Positions 24,769 to 32,287 of a stretch of 36,243 nt of DNA are shown here, piece by piece. Both the position numbers and the translations under genes were made by a program. The stretch is taken from the NCBI GenBank assembly GCA_017615595.1, contig JAFZZT010000005.1, forward strand, positions 1 to 36,243. The letters are read 5' to 3'. The DNA is from Bacteroidales bacterium. Its GTDB lineage: Bacteria; Bacteroidota; Bacteroidia; Bacteroidales; WCHB1-69. The notes beneath the pieces were generated by a model. It made no database searches. It was not told the DNA's origin and saw nothing but the letters and a program-made list of their open reading frames with translations. The first letter of the stretch is position 1, and every line of letters starts with the position of its first letter.

Positions 24769-26358
24769 ATGAACACAGATAGATATAATCGCTGGATGCT
24801 CTTCTTCTACCTCCTGATCTCCTTCTTGTTGGGAATCACGGTGGCAGTACATATCCTCAACAACAAAAAAGCTGTCACCCGCAACTCCCACCTGCAGAAG
24901 CTCAACGAGGTGCTGAACTATATCGACAGGTACTATGTCGACTCTGTCAACATTGATTCTTTGTACGATGTATCCATCAACACCATTTTGCAAACCTTGG
25001 ATCCGCACTCCTCCTACTCATCGGCAGAGGACAACAAGATGCTGATGGAGTCGTTGGAGGGCTCCTTTGAGGGGGTAGGCATCCAGTTCAACATCATGAA
25101 CGACACGCTGATGGTCGTCTCCACCATCTCCGGCGGGCCGTCTGAGAAGGCAGGCATTCGCGCCGGCGACAGGATGGTCACGGTGGACGGGGAGTCCATC
25201 ATCGGCATCACCAGCGAGAAGGCCTACAAGAAGCTGCGCGGCAAGAAGGGCACCAAAGTCAAGGTGGGCATCCTGCGCCCCGGCTTTGACGAGATATACA
25301 CCTACGAGATCAAACGCGATGTGATCCCCATCTACACGGTGGACGCCTCTTTTATGATCGACAAACAGACGGGCTACATCAAGATCAATGAGTTCGGAAG
25401 CACCACGACAGAGGAGTTCCAGAAAGCCATCAAGAAGCTGAAAGGGCAGGGCATGAAAGCGATGATCCTCGACTTGCGGGGCAACGCGGGAGGCTTCTTG
25501 GAAGCTGCCATCGGCGTATGCGACGAGCTGTTGCCCAACAAGGAGAAGATCGTCTCCATTGAGGGTCTCAATGTGCGTCCCGAGGTGATGTATGCCAGCA
25601 AGCGAGGCAATTTTGAAGAGGGCAAAGTGGTGGTCCTGATCGACGACTACAGCGCCTCTGCCTCCGAGATTGTGGCTGGCGCCGTGCAAGACAACGACCG
25701 AGGCATCGTGGTGGGTCGCCGCTCCTTCGGCAAGGGACTGGTGCAAAGACAGTTCGAGCTGGACGACAACTCCACTATCCGGCTGACCACCGCGCGCTAC
25801 CACACTCCCAGCGGGCGTTGCATCCAGCGTGACTATAAAAACGGCACCGAGGCCTACTACGAAGAGATCATCAACCGGCTTGTCAATGGCGAGATGGAAA
25901 CGATAGACAGCATCAAGCTTGACTCCACGCAGATCTTCAAGACCGTAAGCGGGCGCACCGTCTATGGTGGCGGCGGCATCATGCCCGACCATTTCGTGCC
26001 GTTGCAGTATTCCGATACCAAGAGTGGCTTCTACGCTGTCTCCAACACCGCCGCTTTAGTGCAGTATTGCTTCCGCTACGCCACCGACCACAAGTCGGCG
26101 CTGCTCAAGCAGTATCCAGACGTAAACGCCTTCTGCAACAAGATGGTGGTGAGCGATGCGCAGGTGAAAGAGCTGTTGCAGTATTACCAGAAGCTGACCA
26201 AGAACGAGCCGCCGGTGCTCAATGCGGAGTCTAAAAAAGAGTTAAAAGTGTGGATGAAGGCCCTCATCGGGCGCAACCTCTTCGGCGACGAAGCCTATTA
26301 CAAAACCGTCAACACCACCGACCCCGTGGTGCTGAAAGCGCTGGAGGTGATGAAATAA
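24769..26358 (+). CDS. S41 family C-terminal processing peptidase (CtpA/Prc-like)
   Basis: 529 residues. An N-terminal membrane anchor (WMLFFYLLISFLLGITVAVHIL) puts the enzyme in the periplasm. LDPHSSYSS (78-86) is the typical start of the S41 fold. A PDZ domain covers about 98-180 (GVGIQFNI, SGGPSEKAGIRAGDRMVTVD). The protease core follows: GYIKINEFGS, MILDLRGNAGGFLEAAIGV, YSASASEIVAGAVQDNDRG with the catalytic Ser in 295-299, and GRRSFGKGLVQ with the general-base Lys322. Such proteases trim or degrade periplasmic proteins from the C-terminus. It is the last gene of the close-packed run from prmA, starting 5 bases after the DAHP synthase fusion. Confidence 0.95.
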   Translation: MNTDRYNRWMLFFYLLISFLLGITVAVHILNNKKAVTRNSHLQKLNEVLNYIDRYYVDSVNIDSLYDVSINTILQTLDPHSSYSSAEDNKMLMESLEGSFEGVGIQFNIMNDTLMVVSTISGGPSEKAGIRAGDRMVTVDGESIIGITSEKAYKKLRGKKGTKVKVGILRPGFDEIYTYEIKRDVIPIYTVDASFMIDKQTGYIKINEFGSTTTEEFQKAIKKLKGQGMKAMILDLRGNAGGFLEAAIGVCDELLPNKEKIVSIEGLNVRPEVMYASKRGNFEEGKVVVLIDDYSASASEIVAGAVQDNDRGIVVGRRSFGKGLVQRQFELDDNSTIRLTTARYHTPSGRCIQRDYKNGTEAYYEEIINRLVNGEMETIDSIKLDSTQIFKTVSGRTVYGGGGIMPDHFVPLQYSDTKSGFYAVSNTAALVQYCFRYATDHKSALLKQYPDVNAFCNKMVVSDAQVKELLQYYQKLTKNEPPVLNAESKKELKVWMKALIGRNLFGDEAYYKTVNTTDPVVLKALEVMK

Positions 26359-26552
26359 TAGGGACAAAAAAGGTTTTGCCCCTAGAGGGGAGTATAAAAA
26401 AGAAGAATAAACGAATACTTTTAGCATACGAGAAAGTGCGTATGTGATATTTTTAATTTTATACATCAGCCGTTTTCTAAAAAAAGCATTTTCCCTGCAA
26501 TAAAAACCAGCAGTATTCGTCTTAAAAACAATTATTCCCAACCCCAACAAAT

Positions 26553-28592
26553 ATGAAAATATTACAACTCGTTTTTGCCCTCCTCGCCACCCTTTTCACC
26601 CTCTCCACCGCCTCCGCCCAAGGCGAGTGGAAATGGGCGAACTATTGGAGTGGAACAGGAGGTGCCCCAGACAGTTTCTTCAACCAAGTCGTTAAAACTG
26701 CATTCGATGAAGATGGGAACATATATGTTTTTGGACAAATAGGGGGGCAGCCAACTTTAAATGGGATAACTATACAGTTTACCAATAATCCCCAAGCATT
26801 CAATTTAAATAAACGTGCCAGTTTTCTGGGTAAGTTCGACACCTTGGGAAATATGTTGTGGTATAAGATGGTGAAGAGTAGTGAATCCTGGGAGTGCTAT
26901 CCGTATTGGATGGAAGTGAAAGACAACAAAGTATACATTTCAGGGGATTTGTCTTTGGATTATGTGGAAAATCCTGCAAGTGTGAATAATGTTTGGCTAT
27001 ACTATTTTGATACGTTAATCACTGGAACACAAGTTCACGAAATACCTGTGGAACAGCGGATGCCGCCATACAAGACAGGCCGATACACCTATTTTGCCAC
27101 ATTCGATTTGAATGGAAATCTGCTTGACAATCATTTTGTGACAGCTTTGGACCGGGAAATTTCCATAAGTGGTGTGCGTGGAGAATTTGGGTTGTGCAGC
27201 CCTGGGATTGGATGGGCTCCATTTCATATTGACAGTGAGGGCAATATACACGTGTTAACTAGACTCCAATATGCTGGTTTTGAGAGCGACCCTTACACCA
27301 TAATAGTGGATGGGGATACAAACAAGACATATGATGTCTATTTGCCGGGGAACGCAGACCCATACGGAGCTTCTTTGGAGAATATTATGATGTATAAATT
27401 TTCACCTGACTGGGAGTTGTTGTATGCCAAGCCGATGGTGGTCCATACGGAGGGTATTGCCACTTCTTGGGAATTAGCTGGAGACAGTGTCAACCCTCAG
27501 TATAATTTACATATATACGGAATGTATGTTGATGATAATGATAACATGTATGTTTCAGGGAATATGGAATTAGCCCTTTTTGCAAACATAGGTGGCGACT
27601 TGCATCAATATCCGATTCACATCTACTGGGACAGCACGCATTATGCCAGTATACAAGATATTACATCCGCGAATCCTATGGGCTTTTTTGTTAAATATGA
27701 TACGAATGGAATAGTGCAATGGAGTAACCAAATTTATACTCGCGGAGAAAGTAGAAATTCGGCAATGGCATCTGTGGGTGGAATCTGTGTGTATGACGGG
27801 GATTTTTTCATTTTAGGACAAGGTGGATATAGTACAGAAGAAAATGGGCTTGTCTATTTTGATGATGAGAGTAATCCTTTGCAACGATACCAACAAAGCA
27901 CATTAAACCAGACCTTCATAGTTCGCTATGATGCGCAAACAGGGAATTATCTTGGTCATGGAGTTGTCCCAGCTTTGAATGCATTGGCAGGTGTGGCTCC
28001 TACTATAGTGAATAATAGGGTTTTTGCATACGCAAATATTTTGAGCAGCAGAAAAATATATCAATGGACCAAAGAAGGAATGTTTATTCAGACAATAGAT
28101 TTCAGCGTTTCAAATTCTGCTAAATATCCTGAAGTATTGGTAACTCATCAAGGAAATCTTTTATTTAGCCTCGGCACGATTGGTTCTGTTTTATTCCCCA
28201 ATGGTCTTACTGCCAATTGCCCTTCAGGACAATCTTCCGCGGTGTTTGCCCTTTATCACGACCCGAGTTTTGCCCAGCCTTTTGTCCCCGACGATTCGGT
28301 GGGCATCGAGGATTTCCTTGACAGGCGCGAAAGCGACATTTACATCTCTCCCAACCCCACGAGCGGTCCGACTTTTGTGCACGGTTATATGTATGGTTAC
28401 CAGAGCATAGAACTCTATGACCTCCAAGGCCGCAAACTTGCGGACCTGGTGGAGGCGTGGCATCCGTCTGCCGCCCAGACGATGCAGCCCATTCCCGCAT
28501 TCGACCTCACCCCGTACCCCGCCGGCACTTATCTCGTGAAAATCAACTTCAACCGAGGCGTGAGCGTGACGAGGAAGGTGGTGAAGAGGTGA
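26553..28592 (+). CDS. T9SS-sorted secreted protein, beta-propeller-like, compositionally mosaic
   Basis: 679 residues. A signal peptide (MKILQLVFALLATLFTLSTA, then SAQ) is followed by a body with repeated blade-like units, such as AFDEDGNIYVFGQIGG, FDTLGNMLWYKM, DSEGNIHVLTRL and KYDTNGIVQWSNQIYTRG. This resembles SBBP/Kelch-like beta-propeller adhesins. The C-terminal 90 residues are a type A T9SS sorting domain (DIYISPNPTSGPTFVHGYMY, SIELYDLQGRKLADL, PAGTYLVKINFNRGVS). Base composition changes inside the gene: 39 of 60 bases are G or C at 26581-26640, 23 of 60 at 27541-27600 and 41 of 60 at 28441-28500. So signal peptide and tail look native while the body looks imported. Surface or secreted location; ligand unknown. 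Confidence 0.82.
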   Translation: MKILQLVFALLATLFTLSTASAQGEWKWANYWSGTGGAPDSFFNQVVKTAFDEDGNIYVFGQIGGQPTLNGITIQFTNNPQAFNLNKRASFLGKFDTLGNMLWYKMVKSSESWECYPYWMEVKDNKVYISGDLSLDYVENPASVNNVWLYYFDTLITGTQVHEIPVEQRMPPYKTGRYTYFATFDLNGNLLDNHFVTALDREISISGVRGEFGLCSPGIGWAPFHIDSEGNIHVLTRLQYAGFESDPYTIIVDGDTNKTYDVYLPGNADPYGASLENIMMYKFSPDWELLYAKPMVVHTEGIATSWELAGDSVNPQYNLHIYGMYVDDNDNMYVSGNMELALFANIGGDLHQYPIHIYWDSTHYASIQDITSANPMGFFVKYDTNGIVQWSNQIYTRGESRNSAMASVGGICVYDGDFFILGQGGYSTEENGLVYFDDESNPLQRYQQSTLNQTFIVRYDAQTGNYLGHGVVPALNALAGVAPTIVNNRVFAYANILSSRKIYQWTKEGMFIQTIDFSVSNSAKYPEVLVTHQGNLLFSLGTIGSVLFPNGLTANCPSGQSSAVFALYHDPSFAQPFVPDDSVGIEDFLDRRESDIYISPNPTSGPTFVHGYMYGYQSIELYDLQGRKLADLVEAWHPSAAQTMQPIPAFDLTPYPAGTYLVKINFNRGVSVTRKVVKR

Positions 28593-28594
28593 TG
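28531..28594 (+). repeat. Left copy of T9SS-tail direct repeat flanking the AbiE module
   Basis: 64 bases covering the last codons of the T9SS cargo gene (YLVKINFNRGVSVTRKVVKR and stop). Aligns without gaps to 30121-30184 with 56 of 64 identical positions by my count (offset 1590). Confidence 0.8.
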
Positions 28595-28660
28595 GAATAT
28601 GCAACACAAAATTTCGTACAGAAAAATATATAAAATATGCCGTAGTGTTCCAAATTTTGC

Positions 28661-28668
28661 TATTTTTG
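28661..28668 (+). promoter_or_regulatory. TAnnTTTG-type -7 element immediately before the AbiEi gene
   Basis: TATTTTTG ends 4 bases before the ATG at 28673. If used, transcription would begin at or next to the start codon, giving a leaderless or nearly leaderless mRNA. No clear -33 element is visible. Confidence 0.4.
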
Positions 28669-28672
28669 CGGC

Positions 28673-29299
28673 ATGAATAATTTGAAAGTTTTACAAAATA
28701 TCCCTGTGAACAGCACCGTGATAGGAAACCTTTATCCTGATGTTGTTGGCAAATCACAGAAAATCAGATTGCTGGAAAAGACAGAGGAAATCATACGCCT
28801 CAAGCGCGGGCTTTACGTCGTTAACCCTCAGGTAAGCGATGTGCCGATTTCCACCGAATTGATAGCCAATCATTTGTATGGTCCATCCTATCTGTCAATG
28901 CTCTCTGCATTGCGGTATTACGGACTAATTCCCGAGGCTGTCCAGGAGACACAGTCCCTCACGGTCAAGCACAGCCGGACTTTCGAGAACTGTTTTGGAG
29001 TTTTTCGCTATTTCAACTGCCCTGTGGACTATTTCAGCATCGGACTGACCCAGCAGAAGACGGGTGAGGCATACTTTGTGGTGGCATCTCCCGAGAAGGC
29101 TCTTTGCGACTTGATTGTGCATACTTCTGGATTGAACTTCCGTTATCAGAAAGAGTGCTTGGCATTTCTTGAACAAGATCTTCGCCTTGATATGGATGCA
29201 TTCCATGAAATGAATCCTGAGATATTCCGCCAATGCGCTGCTGCTGGAAAAAAGATAAACGCATTAAATCTTATCGCAAAAATTATTGAAAATGAATGA
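28673..29299 (+). CDS. AbiEi-like antitoxin / transcriptional repressor
   Basis: 208 residues. AbiEi antitoxins have an N-terminal winged-helix DNA-binding part that represses the operon and a C-terminal part that counters the AbiEii toxin. Here NLYPDVVGKSQKIRLLEKTE and IIRLKRGLYVVNPQVSDVPI form the wHTH-like start, and STELIANHLYGPSYLSMLSA, LRYYGLIPEA, FRYFNCPVDYFSIGL and EKALCDLIVHTSGL are typical of the AbiEi-type domain. The reading frame overlaps the toxin gene by 8 bases. The pair is AT-rich compared with the surrounding GC-rich tails. Regulation by its own product is expected from the family. Confidence 0.87.
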   Translation: MNNLKVLQNIPVNSTVIGNLYPDVVGKSQKIRLLEKTEEIIRLKRGLYVVNPQVSDVPISTELIANHLYGPSYLSMLSALRYYGLIPEAVQETQSLTVKHSRTFENCFGVFRYFNCPVDYFSIGLTQQKTGEAYFVVASPEKALCDLIVHTSGLNFRYQKECLAFLEQDLRLDMDAFHEMNPEIFRQCAAAGKKINALNLIAKIIENE

Positions 29300-30116
29300 T
29301 ATATACCGAAGCATGCTGTCGACATACGACTTGACCACCGATCAGCAGCAACGAAACGCCAAATATGAAATCAACCAGCAAGTAGTGCTGGCAGGCTTGT
29401 ATAGAGGAGGTTTCTTCGACACGGCCGCATTTTATGGTGGTACCTGTCTGCGAATTTTCCATGGTTTGAACCGCTTCAGCGAAGATATGGATTTCTCCTT
29501 GAAAGCCCCTGACATCAATTTTCATTTCGAAAAGTATTTTCCTTACATAGAGGACGAATTTGCCTTACTTGGCCGTAAGGTGGAAATCAAGAAGAAGGAG
29601 AAACGCACATTCGGCAAGGTGGAATCTGCGTTCCTGAAAGACAACACCGAAGTGGTGGATATTTCATTTCAAACAGAAAAGAGCATCAAAATCAAAATAG
29701 AGGTGGATACTGATCCTCCAATGCATTTCCAAACGGAGGACAAGTTGTTGCTATTGCCTTTTTCATTTATGGTTCGATGTTTCACACTTCCCGATTTATT
29801 TGCGGGGAAGATGCATGCCTTGCTTTTCCGCAGCTGGAAACAGCGCGTAAAAGGTCGCGATTGGTATGACTTCGAGTGGTATGTGCGCCATGGTGTTCCC
29901 TTGGATTTTGCCCATTTACAGGAACGGACTCGTCAGTTCAACGGACTGGAAATGAGCAAGGATGATTTCATAGAACGATTAAAAGAACGACTGTCTTCCA
30001 CGAACATTGAACAGGTGAAACAAGATGTGGTTCCGTTTGTGAAGAATCGAGAGGAAACCTCCATTTGGTCGAACGACTATTTCGTACAGTTGGCGGAAAG
30101 GATAAGTTTTAAATAA
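29292..30116 (+). CDS. AbiEii/AbiGii-type nucleotidyltransferase toxin
   Basis: 274 residues from the ATG at 29292; a TTG two codons earlier is not needed. The nucleotidyltransferase signature is clear: YGGTCLRIFHGLNRFSEDMD (48-67), with GGT (49-51) and SEDMDF (63-68) carrying the acidic metal-binding pair, then EVVDISF and KIKIEVDTDPP. Further on, LFAGKMHALLFR and VKGRDWYDFEWYV are standard for the family. AbiEii toxins modify tRNA or other targets by nucleotide transfer and can abort phage infection in type IV toxin-antitoxin systems. The start lies inside the antitoxin gene, the usual arrangement. 20 of 60 bases are G or C in 29641-29700, against GC-rich neighbours, which suggests transfer. 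Confidence 0.92.
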   Translation: MNDIYRSMLSTYDLTTDQQQRNAKYEINQQVVLAGLYRGGFFDTAAFYGGTCLRIFHGLNRFSEDMDFSLKAPDINFHFEKYFPYIEDEFALLGRKVEIKKKEKRTFGKVESAFLKDNTEVVDISFQTEKSIKIKIEVDTDPPMHFQTEDKLLLLPFSFMVRCFTLPDLFAGKMHALLFRSWKQRVKGRDWYDFEWYVRHGVPLDFAHLQERTRQFNGLEMSKDDFIERLKERLSSTNIEQVKQDVVPFVKNREETSIWSNDYFVQLAERISFK

Positions 30117-30117
30117 A

Positions 30118-30184
30118 CCTACCTCGTGAAAATCAACTTCAACCGAGGCATGAGCGTGGTGAGAAAGGTGGTGAATAATTGATG
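30118..30184 (+). pseudogene. Remnant 3' end of a T9SS cargo gene (right copy of the flanking repeat)
   Basis: Directly after the AbiEii stop the sequence encodes TYLVKINFNRGMSVVRKVVN and a stop at 30180-30182. This is the end of a type A sorting domain with no gene attached. It matches 28531-28594 at 56 of 64 positions. Differences are spread and partly silent, so it is a related but not freshly copied tail. Confidence 0.75.
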
Positions 30185-30218
30185 TGGCGATTTCTACCTA
30201 TATTGTACACACTAGTCC

Positions 30219-31472
30219 CTACTGTTCTTTCCCGTTCAAGAAGTAGCGTTCAATCTTGTTGCTGCCGAAGGCGTAGTTCATGAAATAGACCGTATCCATC
30301 GGCTTGGTGATGAAGAAGTTGGCTCTCTTTCCTTTGGTGATGGAGCCCACCGTCTCGGGCTCGCCCAAGGCATACGCCGTGTTGATGGTGGTGGCGTTGA
30401 TGATCTCCTCAGGCAGCATCTTGTACATGATGGAGCCCATGGCGACCACCAGCTGCATGTTGCCGGAGGGGCACGAGCCCGGGTTGAAGTCGGAGGCTAA
30501 TGCCACGGGCAGACCAGCCTCCATCATCTTGCGGGCGGGAGCGCACACCATGCCGAGGAAGAAGGCCGCTCCCGGCAAGATGGTCGGCATCGTCTCGCTG
30601 CCCGACAACGCGGCAATCTCGGCATCACCAGTGTATTCCAAGTGGTCCACCGACAGGGCGTTGTACTTGACACCCACCTGGATGCCGCCGGAGTAGTCCA
30701 ACTCGTTGGCGTGGATCTTGGGGCGCAGTCCGTACTTGATGCCCTGCATCAGCATCCGCTCGGTCTGCTCCACCGTGAAGAAACCCTTGTCGCAAAAGAC
30801 ATCGATGAAGTCGGCCAGCTCCTCGGCGGCCACCATCGGGATCATCTCGTTGATGATGAGGTCCACATACGCGTCCGGGTCCTGTTTGTACTCGGCGGGC
30901 ACGGCATGGGCGCCCAGGAAGTTGGCCTTGATGAGCATCGGGGAGTTCTCCTTCAGACGGCGGATGACACGCAGCATCTTGAGCTCATCCTCCGTGGAGA
31001 GTCCGTAGCCGCTCTTGATCTCGACGGCGCCGGTGCCGTAGGAGGCCATCTCCTCCAGCCGTTGCCAGGCCTGGTCGTAGAGCTCCTCCTCAGAGCTTTC
31101 ATGCAGCCGCTTGGCAGAGTTCAGGATGCCGCCGCCACGCTTGGCGATCTCTTCGTAACTGAGCCCTTTGATCTTGTCGATGTACTCCACCTCGCGACTG
31201 CCGGCATAGACGATGTGCGTGTGGGAGTCGCAGAAAGAGGGGAAGACCATGCGCCCGGTGGCGTCAATCTCCTGCAACGGCTCTTTGATCTTCGCCAGCT
31301 TGGAACGGTCGAAGTCCTCCATCCGTCCGAAGTCCTGGATGGTGTCGCCCACGGTCAGCAGGTAAGCGTTCTCTATGATGGGCAGATGTTGCATCTCTTT
31401 GCCGGCGCGGAAAACGATCTTGCGGGGCTCCGCCTGTACCAGCTGTTTGATATTGGTCACTAAGATTGCCAT
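30219..31472 (-). CDS. hutI: Imidazolonepropionase HutI
   Basis: 417 residues, usual length. HutI hydrolyses 4-imidazolone-5-propionate to N-formimino-L-glutamate, the third step of histidine breakdown, in the cytoplasm. It is an amidohydrolase with one metal: FPSFCDSHTHIVYAGSRE holds the HxH ligands, then IKSGYGLSTEDELKMLRVIR, NFLGAHAVPAEYK, KIHANELDYSGG, SVDHLEYTGD and ALASDFNPGSCPS supply the remaining His and Asp positions expected for the family. The end is the usual KRANFFITK and KIERYFLNGKE. No hutH, hutU or formiminotransferase gene is adjacent; the next gene upstream is superoxide dismutase (36 bases away), so the rest of the pathway must lie elsewhere. Confidence 0.95.
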   Translation of the reverse strand: MAILVTNIKQLVQAEPRKIVFRAGKEMQHLPIIENAYLLTVGDTIQDFGRMEDFDRSKLAKIKEPLQEIDATGRMVFPSFCDSHTHIVYAGSREVEYIDKIKGLSYEEIAKRGGGILNSAKRLHESSEEELYDQAWQRLEEMASYGTGAVEIKSGYGLSTEDELKMLRVIRRLKENSPMLIKANFLGAHAVPAEYKQDPDAYVDLIINEMIPMVAAEELADFIDVFCDKGFFTVEQTERMLMQGIKYGLRPKIHANELDYSGGIQVGVKYNALSVDHLEYTGDAEIAALSGSETMPTILPGAAFFLGMVCAPARKMMEAGLPVALASDFNPGSCPSGNMQLVVAMGSIMYKMLPEEIINATTINTAYALGEPETVGSITKGKRANFFITKPMDTVYFMNYAFGSNKIERYFLNGKEQ

Positions 31473-31508
31473 AGTATTGTCGTTTTTTGATTTTTTAAGA
31501 TGAAAGGA

Positions 31509-32096
31509 CTATCGGCCGTAACGTTCGGCCACCACCTCCCAGTTGACGATGGCCCAGAGGGCTTTGAGATGGTCGGGGCGGCGGTTCTGATAGTCGAGAT
31601 AGTATGCGTGCTCCCACACGTCGAAGGTGAGCAACGGCGTCAAGCCTTTCTGTATCGGGTTGGCGGCGTTGGCCTCCTGGGTGATGATCAGGTTGCCCGC
31701 TTCATCGGTGGAGAGCCACACCCAGCCCGAGCCGAAGAGTCCCGTGCCCTTCTTGACGAACTCATCTTGGAAGACCTCGAAGCTGCCGAACTGCGCATTG
31801 ATGGCCTCGGCGAGGGCGCCCTCAGGACGGTTGCCCTCCTTCGGCGCCATGAACTGGCCGAAATAGAGGTTGTGGTTCAGGATCTGTCCCGCATTGTTCA
31901 GCATGCCACCCTCGGCGGTGCATACGATCTCCTCCAAGCCCTTCCCCTCAAAAGGGGTGCCCGCGATGGCGGCGTTGAGGTTGTTGACGTACCCTTGCAG
32001 GTGCTTGCCGTGGTGAAAACCGATGGTCTCGCGGCTGATGACGGGCTCCAGTGCCTCCGGAGCGTATGGTAAAATCATTAAATCAAAAGTTGCCAT
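31509..32096 (-). CDS. sodB: Iron-type (or cambialistic) superoxide dismutase
   Basis: 195 residues, standard. The four metal ligands can be read: His in GFHHGKHLQGYV, His in ILNHNLYF, Asp and His in FDVWEHAYYLDYQN. The Gln in NNAGQILNHN is at the position characteristic of iron enzymes (manganese enzymes carry their active-site Gln in a later segment). Bacteroidales enzymes of this type can be cambialistic, as in Porphyromonas. It removes superoxide in the cytoplasm, important for an anaerobe exposed to oxygen. A -7-like element lies at 32129-32136. hutI follows 36 bases downstream on the same strand and may be read through. Confidence 0.95.
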   Translation of the reverse strand: MATFDLMILPYAPEALEPVISRETIGFHHGKHLQGYVNNLNAAIAGTPFEGKGLEEIVCTAEGGMLNNAGQILNHNLYFGQFMAPKEGNRPEGALAEAINAQFGSFEVFQDEFVKKGTGLFGSGWVWLSTDEAGNLIITQEANAANPIQKGLTPLLTFDVWEHAYYLDYQNRRPDHLKALWAIVNWEVVAERYGR

Positions 32097-32128
32097 TGTT
32101 CTATATTTTTAAGATGAATAATAAAGTG

Positions 32129-32136
32129 CAAAGATA
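32129..32136 (-). promoter_or_regulatory. TAnnTTTG-type -7 element for sod
   Basis: TATCTTTG on the minus strand, 32 bases before the start codon at 32096; -33 not obvious. Confidence 0.45.
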
Positions 32137-32215
32137 GCAAATTTCGGCAATCGTGGAGTAAGATTTATCGTTGGGACGGGTCTTTGGCGAATAGTTGATT
32201 CTTCTTGGGGGTGAT

Positions 32216-32250
32216 AAAAAGAGACCGTCAACGGCAGGTCAACGGTCTCT
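32216..32250 (-). terminator. Intrinsic terminator of the usp-flavin reductase-nif3-zinc ribbon operon
   Basis: On minus, AGAGACCGT (32250-32242), a loop of 13 bases, ACGGTCTCT (32228-32220), then TTTTT (to 32216). A 9-bp perfect stem with a T-run, 37 bases after the zinc-ribbon gene stop, and just upstream of the sod promoter. Confidence 0.75.
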
Positions 32251-32287
32251 TTTATGTTGTTAAAAAAGATTAATCGAAGGGGTTGGA

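Noticed and set aside
26381-26392. CCCCTAGAGGGG after the S41 protease as a terminator.
   Set aside because: Maximal pairing leaves a 2-base loop; with a realistic loop only 4 base pairs remain, and the following run is A-rich and not T-rich.
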